Assembly: GCA_002917075.1 (NCBI GenBank) | Contig: NTMA01000024.1 | Location: 372,001-436,000, forward strand | Length of the DNA stretch: 64,000 nt | Origin: Hawksworthiomyces lignivorus | Taxonomy: Eukaryota; Ascomycota; Sordariomycetes; Ophiostomatales; Ophiostomataceae | Direction: 5' to 3' | Shown: in pieces, positions 47,201 through 58,404 of the stretch | Layout of the letters: every line of letters starts with the position of its first letter | Position numbering within the stretch: the stretch's first letter is position 1 | Translations under genes and position numbers: made by a program | Notes under the pieces: model-generated | Told to the model about the DNA's origin: nothing | The model's input: the letters and a program-made list of their open reading frames with translations, nothing else | The model's database searches: none

Positions 47201-49499
47201 AAGGGAGGAGAAGATAGAAGAAAGAGGGGGTGAGAGACGGAGAAGAGAGAAGCGAAGACAAAGCTGGGAGTCTGACCGCCTTCTCTTGTTCTTGGCGAGG
47301 ATGCCGAACTTCCTGGTAGAATCCCGAAGTGGAGGCGAGAGAGCGTGCTGAGACTCCCTTGAAAAAGGTACGTTTGTATGCCGTACAGGCAGAAGGGGCA
47401 GCAGAAATATTCGCATTCCACGGCTCAAAGCACACAGGGAGCGAAGTGGACGGTGTCCTCCTGACAGTCTTCGGACTTTGTAGAATAAATCTTCTGTCCC
47501 CACAGCTGATGGCAAGCTACGGAACAGCAATGCGCTAAAAACTGCAAAACGAGTCAGTAAGAGGAAGGGAGAATAGAGGGCGAGAGGAACAAAATTCCCC
47601 GAAATTGCGAAAGATGGAGCCGAGCAGGCGCTGATATGAAGAAGGGCACGGAGTATAGTTATCGTCTTGACGCGACAAAGAGCAGAACACGCAATATGAC
47701 GAAAGGAGGTCATCCTTGGAAACAAAGGGACGGTGTGGCGGGAGACGAGAAGACGTCGACAACATTTTGGCCAGAGGCGGGATGTCCTGTCCAAAACGAC
47801 GGGGAAACGATATGGGTATGTACATATGTATATAGAAGTATTACGCAGAGCGCAGGGACGGGAAGGGAAGGAGAGAGGCACCGCGAGCGAGCTGTGTGCC
47901 GATTTGCTACCGGTCGAAGTTCCTCCGATTGCACCTACCTGTTTTGTGCGAGACACACGAGAGTCATTTTAGTCATGTATACTGTCTGCACTGTCATGGG
48001 ACACTGTATCTCCGCACCAGCGAGTCATAAAAATGTCGAGAAGAAAACGGAAGCTACAGTACCTGCAAAGTGGGAGGAGAAACGAATCCGTCCCAGCCCT
48101 GACTTCCCCATTCCCCATTCCTTCTCCCCGCCCAGTCCCCCCTCGTCTCCGCAAATAATAGTAGCGCTATAAGGCGCAAATAATAACACAATAAAAAAAG
48201 GACGAATTGGGGAGCTGTTTTTGGGGACTGCTCTCCAATTGGAAAAGAGAAGGGGGGGACCGCGTGCCCGAGGAAAAGCAAAAAGCCCTATTGTCTGGCG
48301 TGAAATAAATTAATTGTGGCATCTGGCAAAGAAAAAGAGCGGTGGCAATGGCGGAACCGCACCCAAGTTGGAACGGCAGTCGCGATGCAGCTTACATCGA
48401 GAGGTTTGGCTACCGCATATTCCCGCACGTTAAAGCAGATCTCCTACGATGCCTGCTCGCCTCTGTGCGCATGGACCTGAGCCGAGCTCACTGGCGGGGC
48501 CAGAACGAAGATAAATCGAGCACAACTTGTTGCTGTGAATATGAGGAAGCAATTTCGTTTTCTCATTGGGCTGGAGCTTAGCTCTGGCCATAGGGGTTTC
48601 GAAACGTGGCCTGCATACGGAGTGCCATGCCCTCCGACTCGTACCTTGACCATCGTATTGAGCTATGTTGTACGACTCGTATCGTACTCGCACATTCGTT
48701 GTAGCTTATCGGTCTCGTTATAAAATTCAATCTACAGCACGTTCAGAAATATCTTGTCGTGCTTGAAGACTTTGGATCTAGTTAGTGCTTGGATCTAGGA
48801 GCCCACTCTGTGCTTTTCAGTTTTTTTTATTTTTTATATATATTATTTTTTCACTTAAGACCAATTTTAAACGGCGTTTTGTTTTTTTCTCTAGTTGTGT
48901 TTTTCTCTAGCTTCTGCTTTATGACACCAACGGTCACGCGAAACAAACATATGCTTGCTTTCTTTTGCTGGAGACACCGAAAGCCGATATCTTCGCACGG
49001 GGCAGTTTTTCTCTGTCCGCTTCAAAGCCTGCGATAGCAAGTAGATGTAAATGTTGTAGCGAGGACCTAGGATATATGTGATTACAGTTAATACGTGTAC
49101 GCTGGAATACGCAGCACCTTCTTTCTTTTTTTATGGGCCATCTCCGCACTGCTAATCCCAGCACAGTGGCTGTTAATGAATCATTTCCTTTGCGAAGCCT
49201 TGAGCATGTAAAAGCAAGCAACCGTGGAGGGGGCGAAGCCAGAAACCAATATGTTTTCCATAGACAAGATCACAAGCAGCTGGGGAGCTTCTCGCATCCG
49301 ATTAAAAACTCAAGGAAAATGCTGAACAGCTTCACTTGACAGAGGAAGAAAAGACGCAACCATACGATAGTCAAACATGTTTGTCGATACGTAGACTATG
49401 GCCTTTTATCTAAAGATTTTTTTTTTTTTTTTCGTTTTTTAAATATCTAATCATGTCCTACTCCGTAGATGAAAGAAACCAAGCCGACTTCTATTTTTT

Positions 49500-49840
49500 T
49501 TTTTTTCTTTTTCAACCTGGCGTTTCCTCTACTTTCGTGCTATCCCCGCTCGTCTTCTCCTCTTCATTTCATTCACTTGCAACACCCGCAATAGTCTTCT
49601 TTCTCCTCTTCTTCAAGTCCCCCTTTCCCCCATCTCCACTCTTTTCCTTGCCTCCCGGAAAGCGATTGCCTCATCTTCCGGCAATCTTCCGGCGACAGGT
49701 GCCTTTGTCTCCTTATACGGTGCATTACTCCTCATATCTACTCTTTTATCACCATTCACAGCTCTATTTGGTAAAACTGGACCTCAATTTGTTAGTCTCT
49801 TTATTTGACATGTTTTTATTTGCGATTCCCCTTTTGTGGA
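49500..49840 (+). promoter_or_regulatory. distal CT-rich tract
   Basis: A pyrimidine-rich + strand stretch like those next to starts elsewhere in the window, but 2.1 kb from the next ATG. It is a candidate distal transcription start for the C2H2 regulator or for a non-coding RNA. Confidence 0.3.
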
Positions 49841-51544
49841 CGAGGAATATCTCCTGTTCTCAATGACGAGATGTGCTTCTTTTAAGCATCGAAGCACTGG
49901 TTGGCCATTACTCCGTACAATTTTCTTCCTTCCAGCCTTTTTTCCCGCTATCCTCGTCTCGACGTTTCTTACGTACTCGTAAAACTACATATATGCTAGG
50001 GATCTTGCTAAGCATATTTCCCCGCCCCATCTCCGCTTTTCCAACCGCCTCCCCAGCGCCCCAGCTATATCCCCAGGTCTCCATTCTTTAATCTCCATGT
50101 GAATGGTTCTCAGATATTCAAACCACCTAAGCACTCACAGATTCCTTCACTCCGGGGTCGAAGTCTCCTCCTTTCCACCTAGATGCGTCAGTAGTGTGAT
50201 TTTCCTTTCTCTAAATCGCATCCATCGGTGCCAAACCCGTCGTGCGGTCGACTCCCCCTTTTTTAGTATTCACCTTTATCCTTCCGACACCCCATCTTCT
50301 TGGTTCCTTGACCCCATCGCTTCTCTCATTTTGCATTTTAAAAATATCACTGATTCCAAAGTTACGGAGGGAGCTCCGACGTGCTACACAGCTGCTTATT
50401 TTCTCCAATTTCTCTGGCAAGGTACCCCCCCCCCCCACCGGTGCCGCCTGCCAGTCTGTAAAAAGACAGGGGCGTCTATCTGGATTTTGCCATTTCCGCT
50501 CTGTATGACACACAGCATCTATATGAACGAGTAATATTACGGATCTATCGCCCGACAGCAGCAAGACCACCTGTTAACCTCCGGCCGCGCCCGCCCCCTC
50601 TCAGCTCACCATCAGGATTTGTTGCTGTGGGTATGTGTTATGCCAAGCACCGTTTGCACATATTCATTTCGCACACAGGAGTGAAAACAGTTCGAAAAAC
50701 CAAGTCATCTTTCTCCTGTACCGTGGGAGGGTCTTGACTAACGTGCGGGCTGCCTACAGACAGTTGGAGAAAGAAGAGGCATCAAGAGTGACGCTCCAAA
50801 AAGCGCGCACGCAATTCCAGCAAACGTTACATTATCGCCTCTTTTCCCTCTAGCTATCTCCTTTTGTGACTTTTCACCAGGAACCGACCAACACTTGGTG
50901 TCCCAGACATACACACACTCCATAAATTTTCCCCGCCTTTGTGGTGTCCCAAGGATCTGTCTTCAACTGCTTTTCCGCCGCCTCAAGGCTGCTTCTTCGC
51001 GCCACGAGAAGTCTTTCTCTATCGTTGCTTTTATTGTTTTTTTTTGTTTTTTTTTTGTTTTTTTGTCCGATAAGCAGATGATCTATCTCGCGCGAATGAG
51101 CACGCCTATATGTTTTCAACTGACTCGGCATTCGTGACTTGCTTCAACGGCTGAGGACGACTAAATCTTGACGACCTGTCCGAAACCCAAGTACCAAGCA
51201 TTCTCCCCCTCCCCAGCCTTCCATTCTTGGTCTGGTTCAAAGCGGCCCGTCCGAGGGCGAGTGGCCACAGAGCTTCAACTCTACTCACCCTCGCGGAGAA
51301 AATTACCGCCAGTAGCAGAGTACAAAATACTCTTTTCGCAAGATCGGCAAGCTTTGGTAGGCCACGCATACCCAACGCGGTAAACCAGACAGACGGGCTG
51401 GAGGTTACCAGAAAGAGCCTTCGTTCCAGCCCTTTATCCTCAACTCCTCTTCCACGTCTCTCGCCCATCCCCAACTACATAGGCAACAAGGAAAGCTGAA
51501 GATCGGAGGATGCTCTTACACACTCTGCGCTCTCAATACTCTCC

Positions 51545-51860
51545 TCCTCCCCCACAAATTTGCCGCGGGCAAGTTTGTTGATTTTGTTCTTTCATGTTTC
51601 TTTCTCGTTCTTCCAACGACGACATTTCATATCCTTCCTAACTTTCCTTCCTGCTTTCTTTCCCCTCTCTTTGTTTTTATCCCACTCTTCTCCTCTCCTC
51701 TCCTCTCCATCCTCCTTCATACCCCGTTTTCCCACCCAGCCCCCACCCTCGGTTGTAAGATACTCTGTACAACTTTTTTTTTTCGCCAGTTCTCGAACTC
51801 TGTTCAGCAACCATTCTTCCTTTCATCCAACGCCATCCTCACATAGAAGAGATAAGTGAC
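51545..51860 (+). promoter_or_regulatory. CT-rich promoter/leader tract of the C2H2 regulator
   Basis: Dense TTCTTTC, CTCTCCTC and CCTCC sequence, ending about 90 bp before the ATG at 51948. The position fits a fungal core promoter or leader. Confidence 0.45.
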
Positions 51861-51947
51861 ACACACGATCTCCCCGTCTTGCGGATCCGCGCCCCGCGCA
51901 TCTCCCCAGTGTGACCAGTTTCTTCTACAACACCTGTTTGCCGCAAC

Positions 51948-54900
51948 ATGCTCGCCATTCAATCGGTTGAGGCCCCGTCAACCATGACCATTACCGAGCA
52001 CAATGGAGAAGGCCGGCCGCTGAAGCCTAAAACGCTGCCATGCAAATATTGTAGTAAACGATTTCGGTGAGTGTGGTGAAAAAAAAAAAAAAAAAATCGA
52101 GGAGCGGTGCCGTTTCTCTTTTACATGTGGCCGCCCTCCGCTTTAAACGCAAATTAGCTTACATTGTCTCGTTACTTTTAGGCGTGTGGAGCATGTCCAG
52201 CGACACGAGAGAACGCATACCAAAGAGAAGCCTTTTGCCTGCAACTGGGCTCGTTGCGGGAAAACCTTTGGAAGACGGTGAGTTTCCCTTCTTGGTGTCG
52301 ATATTTTGTCACATTTTTTTTTCCCTCTTCTGCCACCACTCAGAACACCCTCTGCTTCCATCTCTCTCTATTCATCTGTGATTTCATCGTCTACTTTGGC
52401 TTCGATCCACTTGGCAAATCACTTGTATGTTTCTTTTTGTCTTTTTTGCAGTTGTCTCCACTGCTCGGCCCTTCCCGCATTCTGTGGCATCTACTCCAGC
52501 TTTTGATTATTTCTCGAGAGAATGCCAGAAGAGAGACGCCGGTAGCTTAAGGGGCGTGCTCAGAAATAGGCGAGGACAAAGCATCTTTCTTATCTCTCTA
52601 TTCTCCCATCATATTGTCATCACATTTTTAGAGACTTGGTAGCTGTATTTTTTTTGGTCCATCCAATTTTCCCATACCAGGAGCACCGCGCAATATAGCC
52701 TGACCCAATACCACCCAGCACAAATAGACGCATGCTTATATGGACATCAGTGATCTTTTAGTTCGTCATGAGAAGCTTGTCCATCTCAACGAGGGCAGTA
52801 AGGAAGCCAACAGAGCTAGAAAAGCGTCTGCTGGCAGCGGCCAGACGCACTCATCGGAAGACCATGGAGATTCCGAGATGATGTCTCTTCAGCAACGGTC
52901 AGCGGCGTCCAGATATTCTGGGCAAGCGCCTTCTGGCGTAGTAGTGGCGCATTCTACACCGCTGGCGCCGCCCCCTTCGTCCGATCCACGGTTCTCGACA
53001 AGAAATGCGGCAGCCTGCAATTTGGACTTGCTCTCGGATGCGGCTACGCATCTGGCTTCTGCGGCGGAGATTAGTTCCATGCAGCCCATGATGCCCGACC
53101 TCGCCCATTCGTCGGCTGGCGCCATGCCCCCTGTGAAGCCGTATAGAGACGGCTCACCGCCGCCTCACTACAGCGACCGCAGCCGCGAAGCTGCCGCCGC
53201 TTCTGAGATGCTGCCCGCGGTCTATCCGGGACAGCCGCCGGCGGCCTCGTTTGACGACTACCATCTTTTCTTGGATGACTTCACGTCGTCGTCGCACTTC
53301 CTGCCATCCGCTCTTGAGACGGACCAGCCCTTCGGGTTATGGACACGGCCTGCGGCGGAAATGGGCCGAGGCGGCAGCGGCCTGTCCAAGATGGCAGGCT
53401 CTTCGTTCCCGCCGACGAGGTTCCCGTCTGTTCAGCCGGACCTCCGAGAGACAAACTCCGAGTCCGGGCCTTCGCGGTCGCAAGACGAAGGAGCCATGCG
53501 CGCGCCTGCCTGGCGAATCGGGGTGGCCGACCACAACGTGATCAAAAACCGCCTCGAAGAGTTCTCCTCCGTCCTCCCGGCTGATTTCGTCTGCCCCTCG
53601 CGCCACACGCTGACCCGGTTTCTCGAGGGGTACGTCAGCGGTTTTCACGAGCACCTGCCTTTCCTGCATCTGCCGACGTTGTCGCCGACTGAGCTCTCGC
53701 CCGAGCTGATACTGGCCATCCTCGCCGTCGGCGCCCAATACCGCTTCGAGAGCCACCGCGGGAATGCTCTGTGGTACGCTGCGAAGGCGATCGCCTTTGA
53801 ACAGATACGCAGGAGACACAGCCACGAGGTCCACAGCCTGCTGCCCACTTCTGCCGCCTACAGCCCGCATTCGACGCGCCCGTCACCGAGTGCCGGATAT
53901 CGCCATTCTTTTAGCTCCGTCCAGCATGACCGCCCGCTGACCCAGGACACTCATCGAGAGCCCTAGTGAGTATCTTTTGTGACTGCGAATGCTTTGCGTA
54001 GTCGATGGCAGGGGCACGCACCGAGTGCTAATCTTTTATTTTCTTCTTCACCACTGCAGCTCTCCGAATCATCCCCAAGCCCGCCTAGAGACTATTCAGG
54101 CCTTATTGCTTCTGTTTGCAGTTGGCTTGTGGGGCCCCAAGGCTATTTTGCACGAAGCCCTCTCGCTCCAGAGCCAACTGGCAGTCTTGATTCGCGACGA
54201 AGGTCTAGAATCAGAAGCGGCAGCGCAGGCTTCCGACTGGGATACGTGGATTCGGGTAGAAGGCAGCACGCGGACAAAACTGATCGCCTTTTGCTTCTTC
54301 AATCTTTGCAGCATCGTATACAACACGCCGCCTTTGGTCCTAACATCGGAGATCAACCTTTTCTTGCCCCAGCCGTCTCGGCTTTGGAGAATGGAGACAT
54401 CGTGGCAATGGCAGGAGGCTCGCCAGTCATATTCGAACTTGGAGATGCCCTTGCAGGATGCCTTCTCGCGAATTTTGAACCGCAATGCCCAGACGCCTCT
54501 AACTCACGTTTCGTCTCTTGGAAATTACGTCCTAATCCACGCATTTATTCAACATATTTATCTTTTAAAGCAGACGTCTTTTGCAGTCGCCTCTCCCTTC
54601 GGCGTCCACCGCGGTCTCAAGGTCGAGGACATCGAAGAGATCGCGCACGGATTGCGCCTCTGGCAGTTTGGCTTCGAGCAGCACCGACAGATGCGTGCCG
54701 CCGATTCCGCTCACCAGCAGGCAAGTGGCGGCATGAGCATTGCCACCGGGGACAGCTATCCCGGCGGACCCGTGGCTTTCAACGCAACGGCTCTTCTCCG
54801 GCTGGCGTACATCCGCCTGTTCACGGATCTCAACCCGAGCCGCCGGCTGGAGACCAGGGACCAGATACTCATTGCAAATGCATTTAACGATGTCCCCCTT

Positions 54901-55505
54901 CTTGTGCGCAGTCCTCGCACGACCCGGGCTGTGGTGCAGGCCATTCATGCCCTCGCAATGTTGGTCAAGGCTGGGGTGAACTACGTGGCGCGGACCAAAT
55001 CCCTTGAATGGAGCATGCAGCTGTCTGGTAAGAATCTTCCCATGATGCTTTCTCGTAACTCATTTCGCATAGTATGCAAGCTAACGGTTTCATTACAGTG
55101 TGCAACATGGAGTGCGCTTTGTTATTGTCAAAGTGGTTGATCACTCTTGCGTCCATCGGTCCGAATGATGCGCCCGTGTCGCTGGAAGAGAAGACGCTGC
55201 TTGATAATGTGCGGCGGCTCTTAGATGAGACCGAATTTGCCGTGCCGATTGACCCATCTCTCTCCGGGCCTGGTACTGGTTCGTCCGCGTCTTCGGGGCA
55301 CCAGGCGGCTACGAGCGATAGCGCAAAGCTGCGACAGCTGGCGGCCGCCGTCATACACCTATGGGCTGAGACTTTCAAGGGAACTCATATATTTGAGGTG
55401 ATCAGCATCATGGGCCTTGGCTTGGAGAGCTACGCAGATATTTTGGAGAAGCCAGGCGATCGAACGCCACTGGCTCGGATGCCAACGACTGGTGCTCTTG
55501 GTTGA
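51948..55505 (+). CDS. C2H2 zinc-finger plus fungal-specific transcription factor domain, 5 exons
   Basis: DNA-binding regulator; targets unknown. Exons are 51948-52066, 52182-52277, 52751-53965, 54060-55027 and 55099-55505, giving 934 residues with consistent phases. Finger 1 uses C32, C35, H48, H52; finger 2 uses C60, C65, H78, H83, with a HTKEKPF linker. Introns 1 and 2 each split an Arg codon (40 and 72) inside the fingers. Intron 2 is 473 nt, long for this genome. Residues about 90-270 are Ser/Pro/Ala-rich. The fungal-trans (PF04082-like) region starts near 280-300 (LTRFLEGYVSGFHEHLPFLHLPTL, LILAILAVGAQYR) and runs to near 800, with GLWGPKAILHEAL typical of the C2H2 branch. The ATG at 51948 is the first in frame after the CT-rich leader; M13 is an alternative. 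Confidence 0.9.
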
Positions 55506-56655
55506 AGAAGACACCCGCTGCCGGGGAGCCCCCATCAGAGGACGCTTCTTTTCCTTTGTATGACAAGAGATATCATCACGTATTTATCATGATTTTAGGC
55601 GTTAGCGTATCTTTGGCATTTCTCGTGTACACAGTTTTATTCTATTTTTCGCTTCTATGTCGTTGGATCCGATATCCTTCGTGGGGTAGAATTTGAAGGA
55701 GGTCAGGGTTGTTGGATATACCATTGCTAGGGGATTGTGACATCTAGTCTTGGAGTCTTGGATTACTTGCTATTCGGCTACTTTTTGAATGCAAGCTCTA
55801 CAGGAATAAAATTGAAACCTTTGAGTTTTTTATACTTGCTTATGCTAGAAGCGTTTTTGTCGTTTGTCTGTTTATACTCCTCTCAGCTTTACACAACGAA
55901 GACCTCGTGCCAAAGCACAACATATTACTCAGATTTCAATTCGCCTTGGTGCAAAACAGAGCGCTACTCAATTTGTTTGTGATGTGACTGACTATCAAAT
56001 GCGATTAAACAAATGCTTTGAGTATTGTTCAAGACTAGGCGTGCATAAACCTGAAGAGCGGGCTCCCCGGCGAAGTAGCCTTGATAACACCAGAGGACTA
56101 GTGATGGCCGCAGCAAGGAATGCCTTCCAAGTTCCAAGTTTCTTTTTTGATTCGTCGGGGCTGAGTGGACTGAGGCCTACCCTAGTGCTGCTACAACGCC
56201 GAATGACTCTTGTGGTGGCCGATCTTCCTGGGGCTGGCCAAAAATTACTCAGCCCCATTCGTCGAGCAAGGCGTCCAGCCAAGGCAACTTTCCCAAGGCC
56301 GAAGGGCACAAGGCAGCGTCGTCCAGGGGCTATTTGGCCTACAAATTGTCGATACATAACAATCAGGCTTGAATCTTTTCTTTTAGTTTATCAATTTTTC
56401 ACAGCAGAAGTAGTCGATTCTTCTTCTTCTTCTCTTTTTTTTCCCAAAAAAAAAAAAGAAACGAAGCAAGAAAGAAACGACTTATTACCATCTTCACGTC
56501 TTCTCGATTTTCTGCTGTGGAGCCGTTTGCCGCCAATACCACCTCACTTACACCTGTCCATCCGCTTGCCAGAGCGACACAGATCATCTGAATAATCATA
56601 ACCCGAGCCACAGACAAAAGCTATACATTATCTGCACGTTCCAACAATTAGCATA
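55506..56655. other. intergenic, 1.1 kb
   Basis: Holds the 3' end of the C2H2 regulator and the promoter of the PPxY gene. A TTCTTCTTCTT/T8 pyrimidine tract at about 56418-56443 lies some 210 bp before the ATG at 56656. The open frames seen are short and motif-free. Confidence 0.55.
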
Positions 56656-57924
56656 ATGAACGACGAGCAGCAGGGCGCGCCGCCCGCATATGACGACCTG
56701 TATGGCGACGACGGCCAGGCGGTGGAGGTGGGCGACGGCACCCGAGGGTCTGCCGAGCGGCTGCCGCCTTCCTACGAGTCTACGTGGAGCACGGGCGACC
56801 AGGCGGACAGCGCCAGCCGCAAGGAATGCCCCCACTGGATATGGCGGGACTGCGCCATGACGTGCGGGCCGCGGATGTGCTGCACCTGCCTGGACCAGCG
56901 GCCGGTTGCGCCGGACGGGCGGTACCAGGCATACGTCGACGGAGTAGGGTACCGGCGGAGTGCGAAGCGGTGGGCGTACTACTGCGCGAGCTGCAAGCAG
57001 GCGGAGGAGGTGGCGGGCGGGGTGGGAAGTTCTGCGGCCGGGCGGCGGGTGCCACCGTCGTACCAGCCAGCACAGAGCGTCGGCAGCGGTAGCGGGGGCA
57101 AACGCAGCCGCAACGCAGCACCGCGCGGCAAAGGTCACTCTCCAAACGAGAAGCACGGCGGCAGCAGCACCAGCACCAGCAGCAAGAACATCAACAACGC
57201 GACCGCAGTCGCAGCCACAATTGGCTCGAACAAGACTTGGAACGCAAAGGCAAACACGCACACAAAGGACGACCGCGGCCGGGGCAAGGATAGCGGGGCA
57301 GGGACGGCGGCCGAGGAGTGCGCCCACTGGCGGGTGCTCGGCTGCGCCATGACGAGTGGGCCGCGGGTGTGCTGCGCCTGCCTGGACCTGCGGCAGGAGA
57401 CGTCGGACGGGCTGTACACGACGTACGAGGACGGGCGCCAGTTCAAGCGGACGGCGAAGCGGTGGACGCACTACTGCGACGTCTGCCGGCGGGCAGGCGG
57501 CATCGAGGGCGCCGCCGCCGCTGAGAAGGCGGAGAAGGCCGAGCTGGCCCTGTGGCAGCAGCAGCAGCAGCAGCTCCTGCACAAGGCGGCGGCCAAGCCC
57601 AAAGCGCAGAGCCGGCCGCGGCAGCAGCACAAGTGGAGACAGCACGCCCGGGAGAGGAAGAGTGCACTGAAGGGCAAGCAGGCAGAGGCGAGCGCGCCAG
57701 CCGTCGTGTCGGGGAAGCAGAGCCATGTCAGCCTAGGCTCGCAGGAGGACCACGAGAAGAGCGCGGGTATGAGCAGCGTCCAGACGCAGCAGGTGGAGGA
57801 GAAGGACTATGAGATGGTCGAAGTCCAAGGCCTGAGAGGATATGCACAGGGCCAGCAGAGCGAGAGCAGCTGGCTAAGCCGGGTTTTCGGGCCTTTGCGA
57901 CGAGGGCGCGATCGACCCAACTGA
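56656..57924 (+). CDS. PPxY-motif protein with duplicated Cys/His module
   Basis: I do not recognise this family. It is a single exon of 422 residues, very G/C-rich. Three PPxY motifs lie at residues 9-12 (PPAY), 37-40 (PPSY) and 133-136 (PPSY), the ligand type for WW domains such as those of Rsp5/NEDD4 ubiquitin ligases. Two copies of a 56-residue module occur at 58-113 and 222-277 with identical spacing: C-x-H-x5-C-x8-CC-x-C-x31-C-x2-C. Shared residues include CAMT, GPR, CC, CLD, DG, AKRW and YC. An extra Cys in copy 1 (C70) is Ser in copy 2 (S234). The pattern suggests metal binding. The linker (114-221) is Ser/Asn/Thr/Lys-rich; the tail has a Q6 run and basic and acidic patches. No membrane segment is seen. 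A role as an Rsp5 adaptor is inference. Confidence 0.8.
   Translation: MNDEQQGAPPAYDDLYGDDGQAVEVGDGTRGSAERLPPSYESTWSTGDQADSASRKECPHWIWRDCAMTCGPRMCCTCLDQRPVAPDGRYQAYVDGVGYRRSAKRWAYYCASCKQAEEVAGGVGSSAAGRRVPPSYQPAQSVGSGSGGKRSRNAAPRGKGHSPNEKHGGSSTSTSSKNINNATAVAATIGSNKTWNAKANTHTKDDRGRGKDSGAGTAAEECAHWRVLGCAMTSGPRVCCACLDLRQETSDGLYTTYEDGRQFKRTAKRWTHYCDVCRRAGGIEGAAAAEKAEKAELALWQQQQQQLLHKAAAKPKAQSRPRQQHKWRQHARERKSALKGKQAEASAPAVVSGKQSHVSLGSQEDHEKSAGMSSVQTQQVEEKDYEMVEVQGLRGYAQGQQSESSWLSRVFGPLRRGRDRPN
56827..56994 (+). repeat. Cys/His module, copy 1
   Basis: Codons 58-113 of the PPxY protein. Contains C58, H60, C66, C70, C75, C76, C78, C110 and C113. It pairs with copy 2 at 57319-57486. A 47-base core differs from copy 2 at only 4 positions by eye. 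Confidence 0.85.
57319..57486 (+). repeat. Cys/His module, copy 2
   Basis: Codons 222-277 of the PPxY protein. Contains C222, H224, C230, C239, C240, C242, C274 and C277, with the same spacing as copy 1; position 234 is Ser where copy 1 has Cys. Confidence 0.85.
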
Positions 57925-58404
57925 ATACGTGCTGTTTTGTTTTATTTGCATCTTCAAGCCTGCTTTTCCTCGTTCAGTCATGGTGGGTGCAGAGCCGATG
58001 TGCTGTAATATGATCTAATGATTTATGATGAGATTCTGAGCGCATCTTTTTATATACATATATATATATATACATAAATAAAGGGAAAACAAAGAAATTA
58101 AAGAAAGATAGAAAGCTTGAAAGTTTCTGGTTTAAGGGATCGTTTCTTGTTCTTTTAAGGCCGCGAATTCTTTCATCGAAGTGGGGTTGGCGGCTGCTAT
58201 CAAAATCTCTTTCTTTGTGAATGAAAATTTCAGATACTTATAAAGAGTTCTTCATATCAACTTATGAAAAAAGTGAAAACATATATTTTGAGATAAAGGG
58301 AAATAATCAATTTTGGAATACAGAACTTGGAGAAAAAAAATTCAAAATTGAGGGGAGACCACACAACCCCCCCCCCCAAACGTCGCACGACAACAACCAC
58401 GCAC
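57925..58404. other. intergenic between PPxY gene and efm7
   Basis: 480 bp, A/T-rich, with a TA-repeat (about 58048-58072) and a C11 run (58367-58377) ending 27 bp before the efm7 ATG. It holds the upstream 3' end and the efm7 promoter. Confidence 0.6.
58367..58377 (+). repeat. C11 run before the efm7 start codon
   Basis: Eleven consecutive C on the sense strand, 27 bp before the ATG at 58405, probably in the 5' leader. Confidence 0.85.

Larger units (their letters stand above)
44295..51947. other. gene-poor 7.7-kb stretch upstream of the C2H2 regulator
   Basis: I find no supported gene. The longest frame (47117-47956, minus, 279 codons) lacks an ATG and is low-complexity Ser/Leu/Pro/Arg. 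Notable composition: a purine-rich patch on the + strand at 47150-47290, CT-rich tracts at 49500-49840 and 51545-51860, a C12 run at 50425-50436, and several T runs. It probably contains the GH55 promoter on the left and extended control DNA or a long leader for the regulator on the right. Confidence 0.5.

Noticed and set aside
47117..47956. 279-codon minus-strand open frame
   Set aside because: It starts at GTG, has no ATG near the start, is low complexity, and overlaps a pyrimidine-rich tract that removes stop codons by composition.
56596..57726. 376-codon minus-strand frame opposite the PPxY gene
   Set aside because: The + strand frame has patterned Cys modules and PPxY motifs, while the minus frame is Leu/Arg/Val-rich without structure.
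58327..58404. Upstream extension of the efm7 frame
   Set aside because: It crosses a C11 run and encodes Lys/Thr/Pro-rich sequence without family similarity; the ATG at 58405 is followed by the conserved lead.
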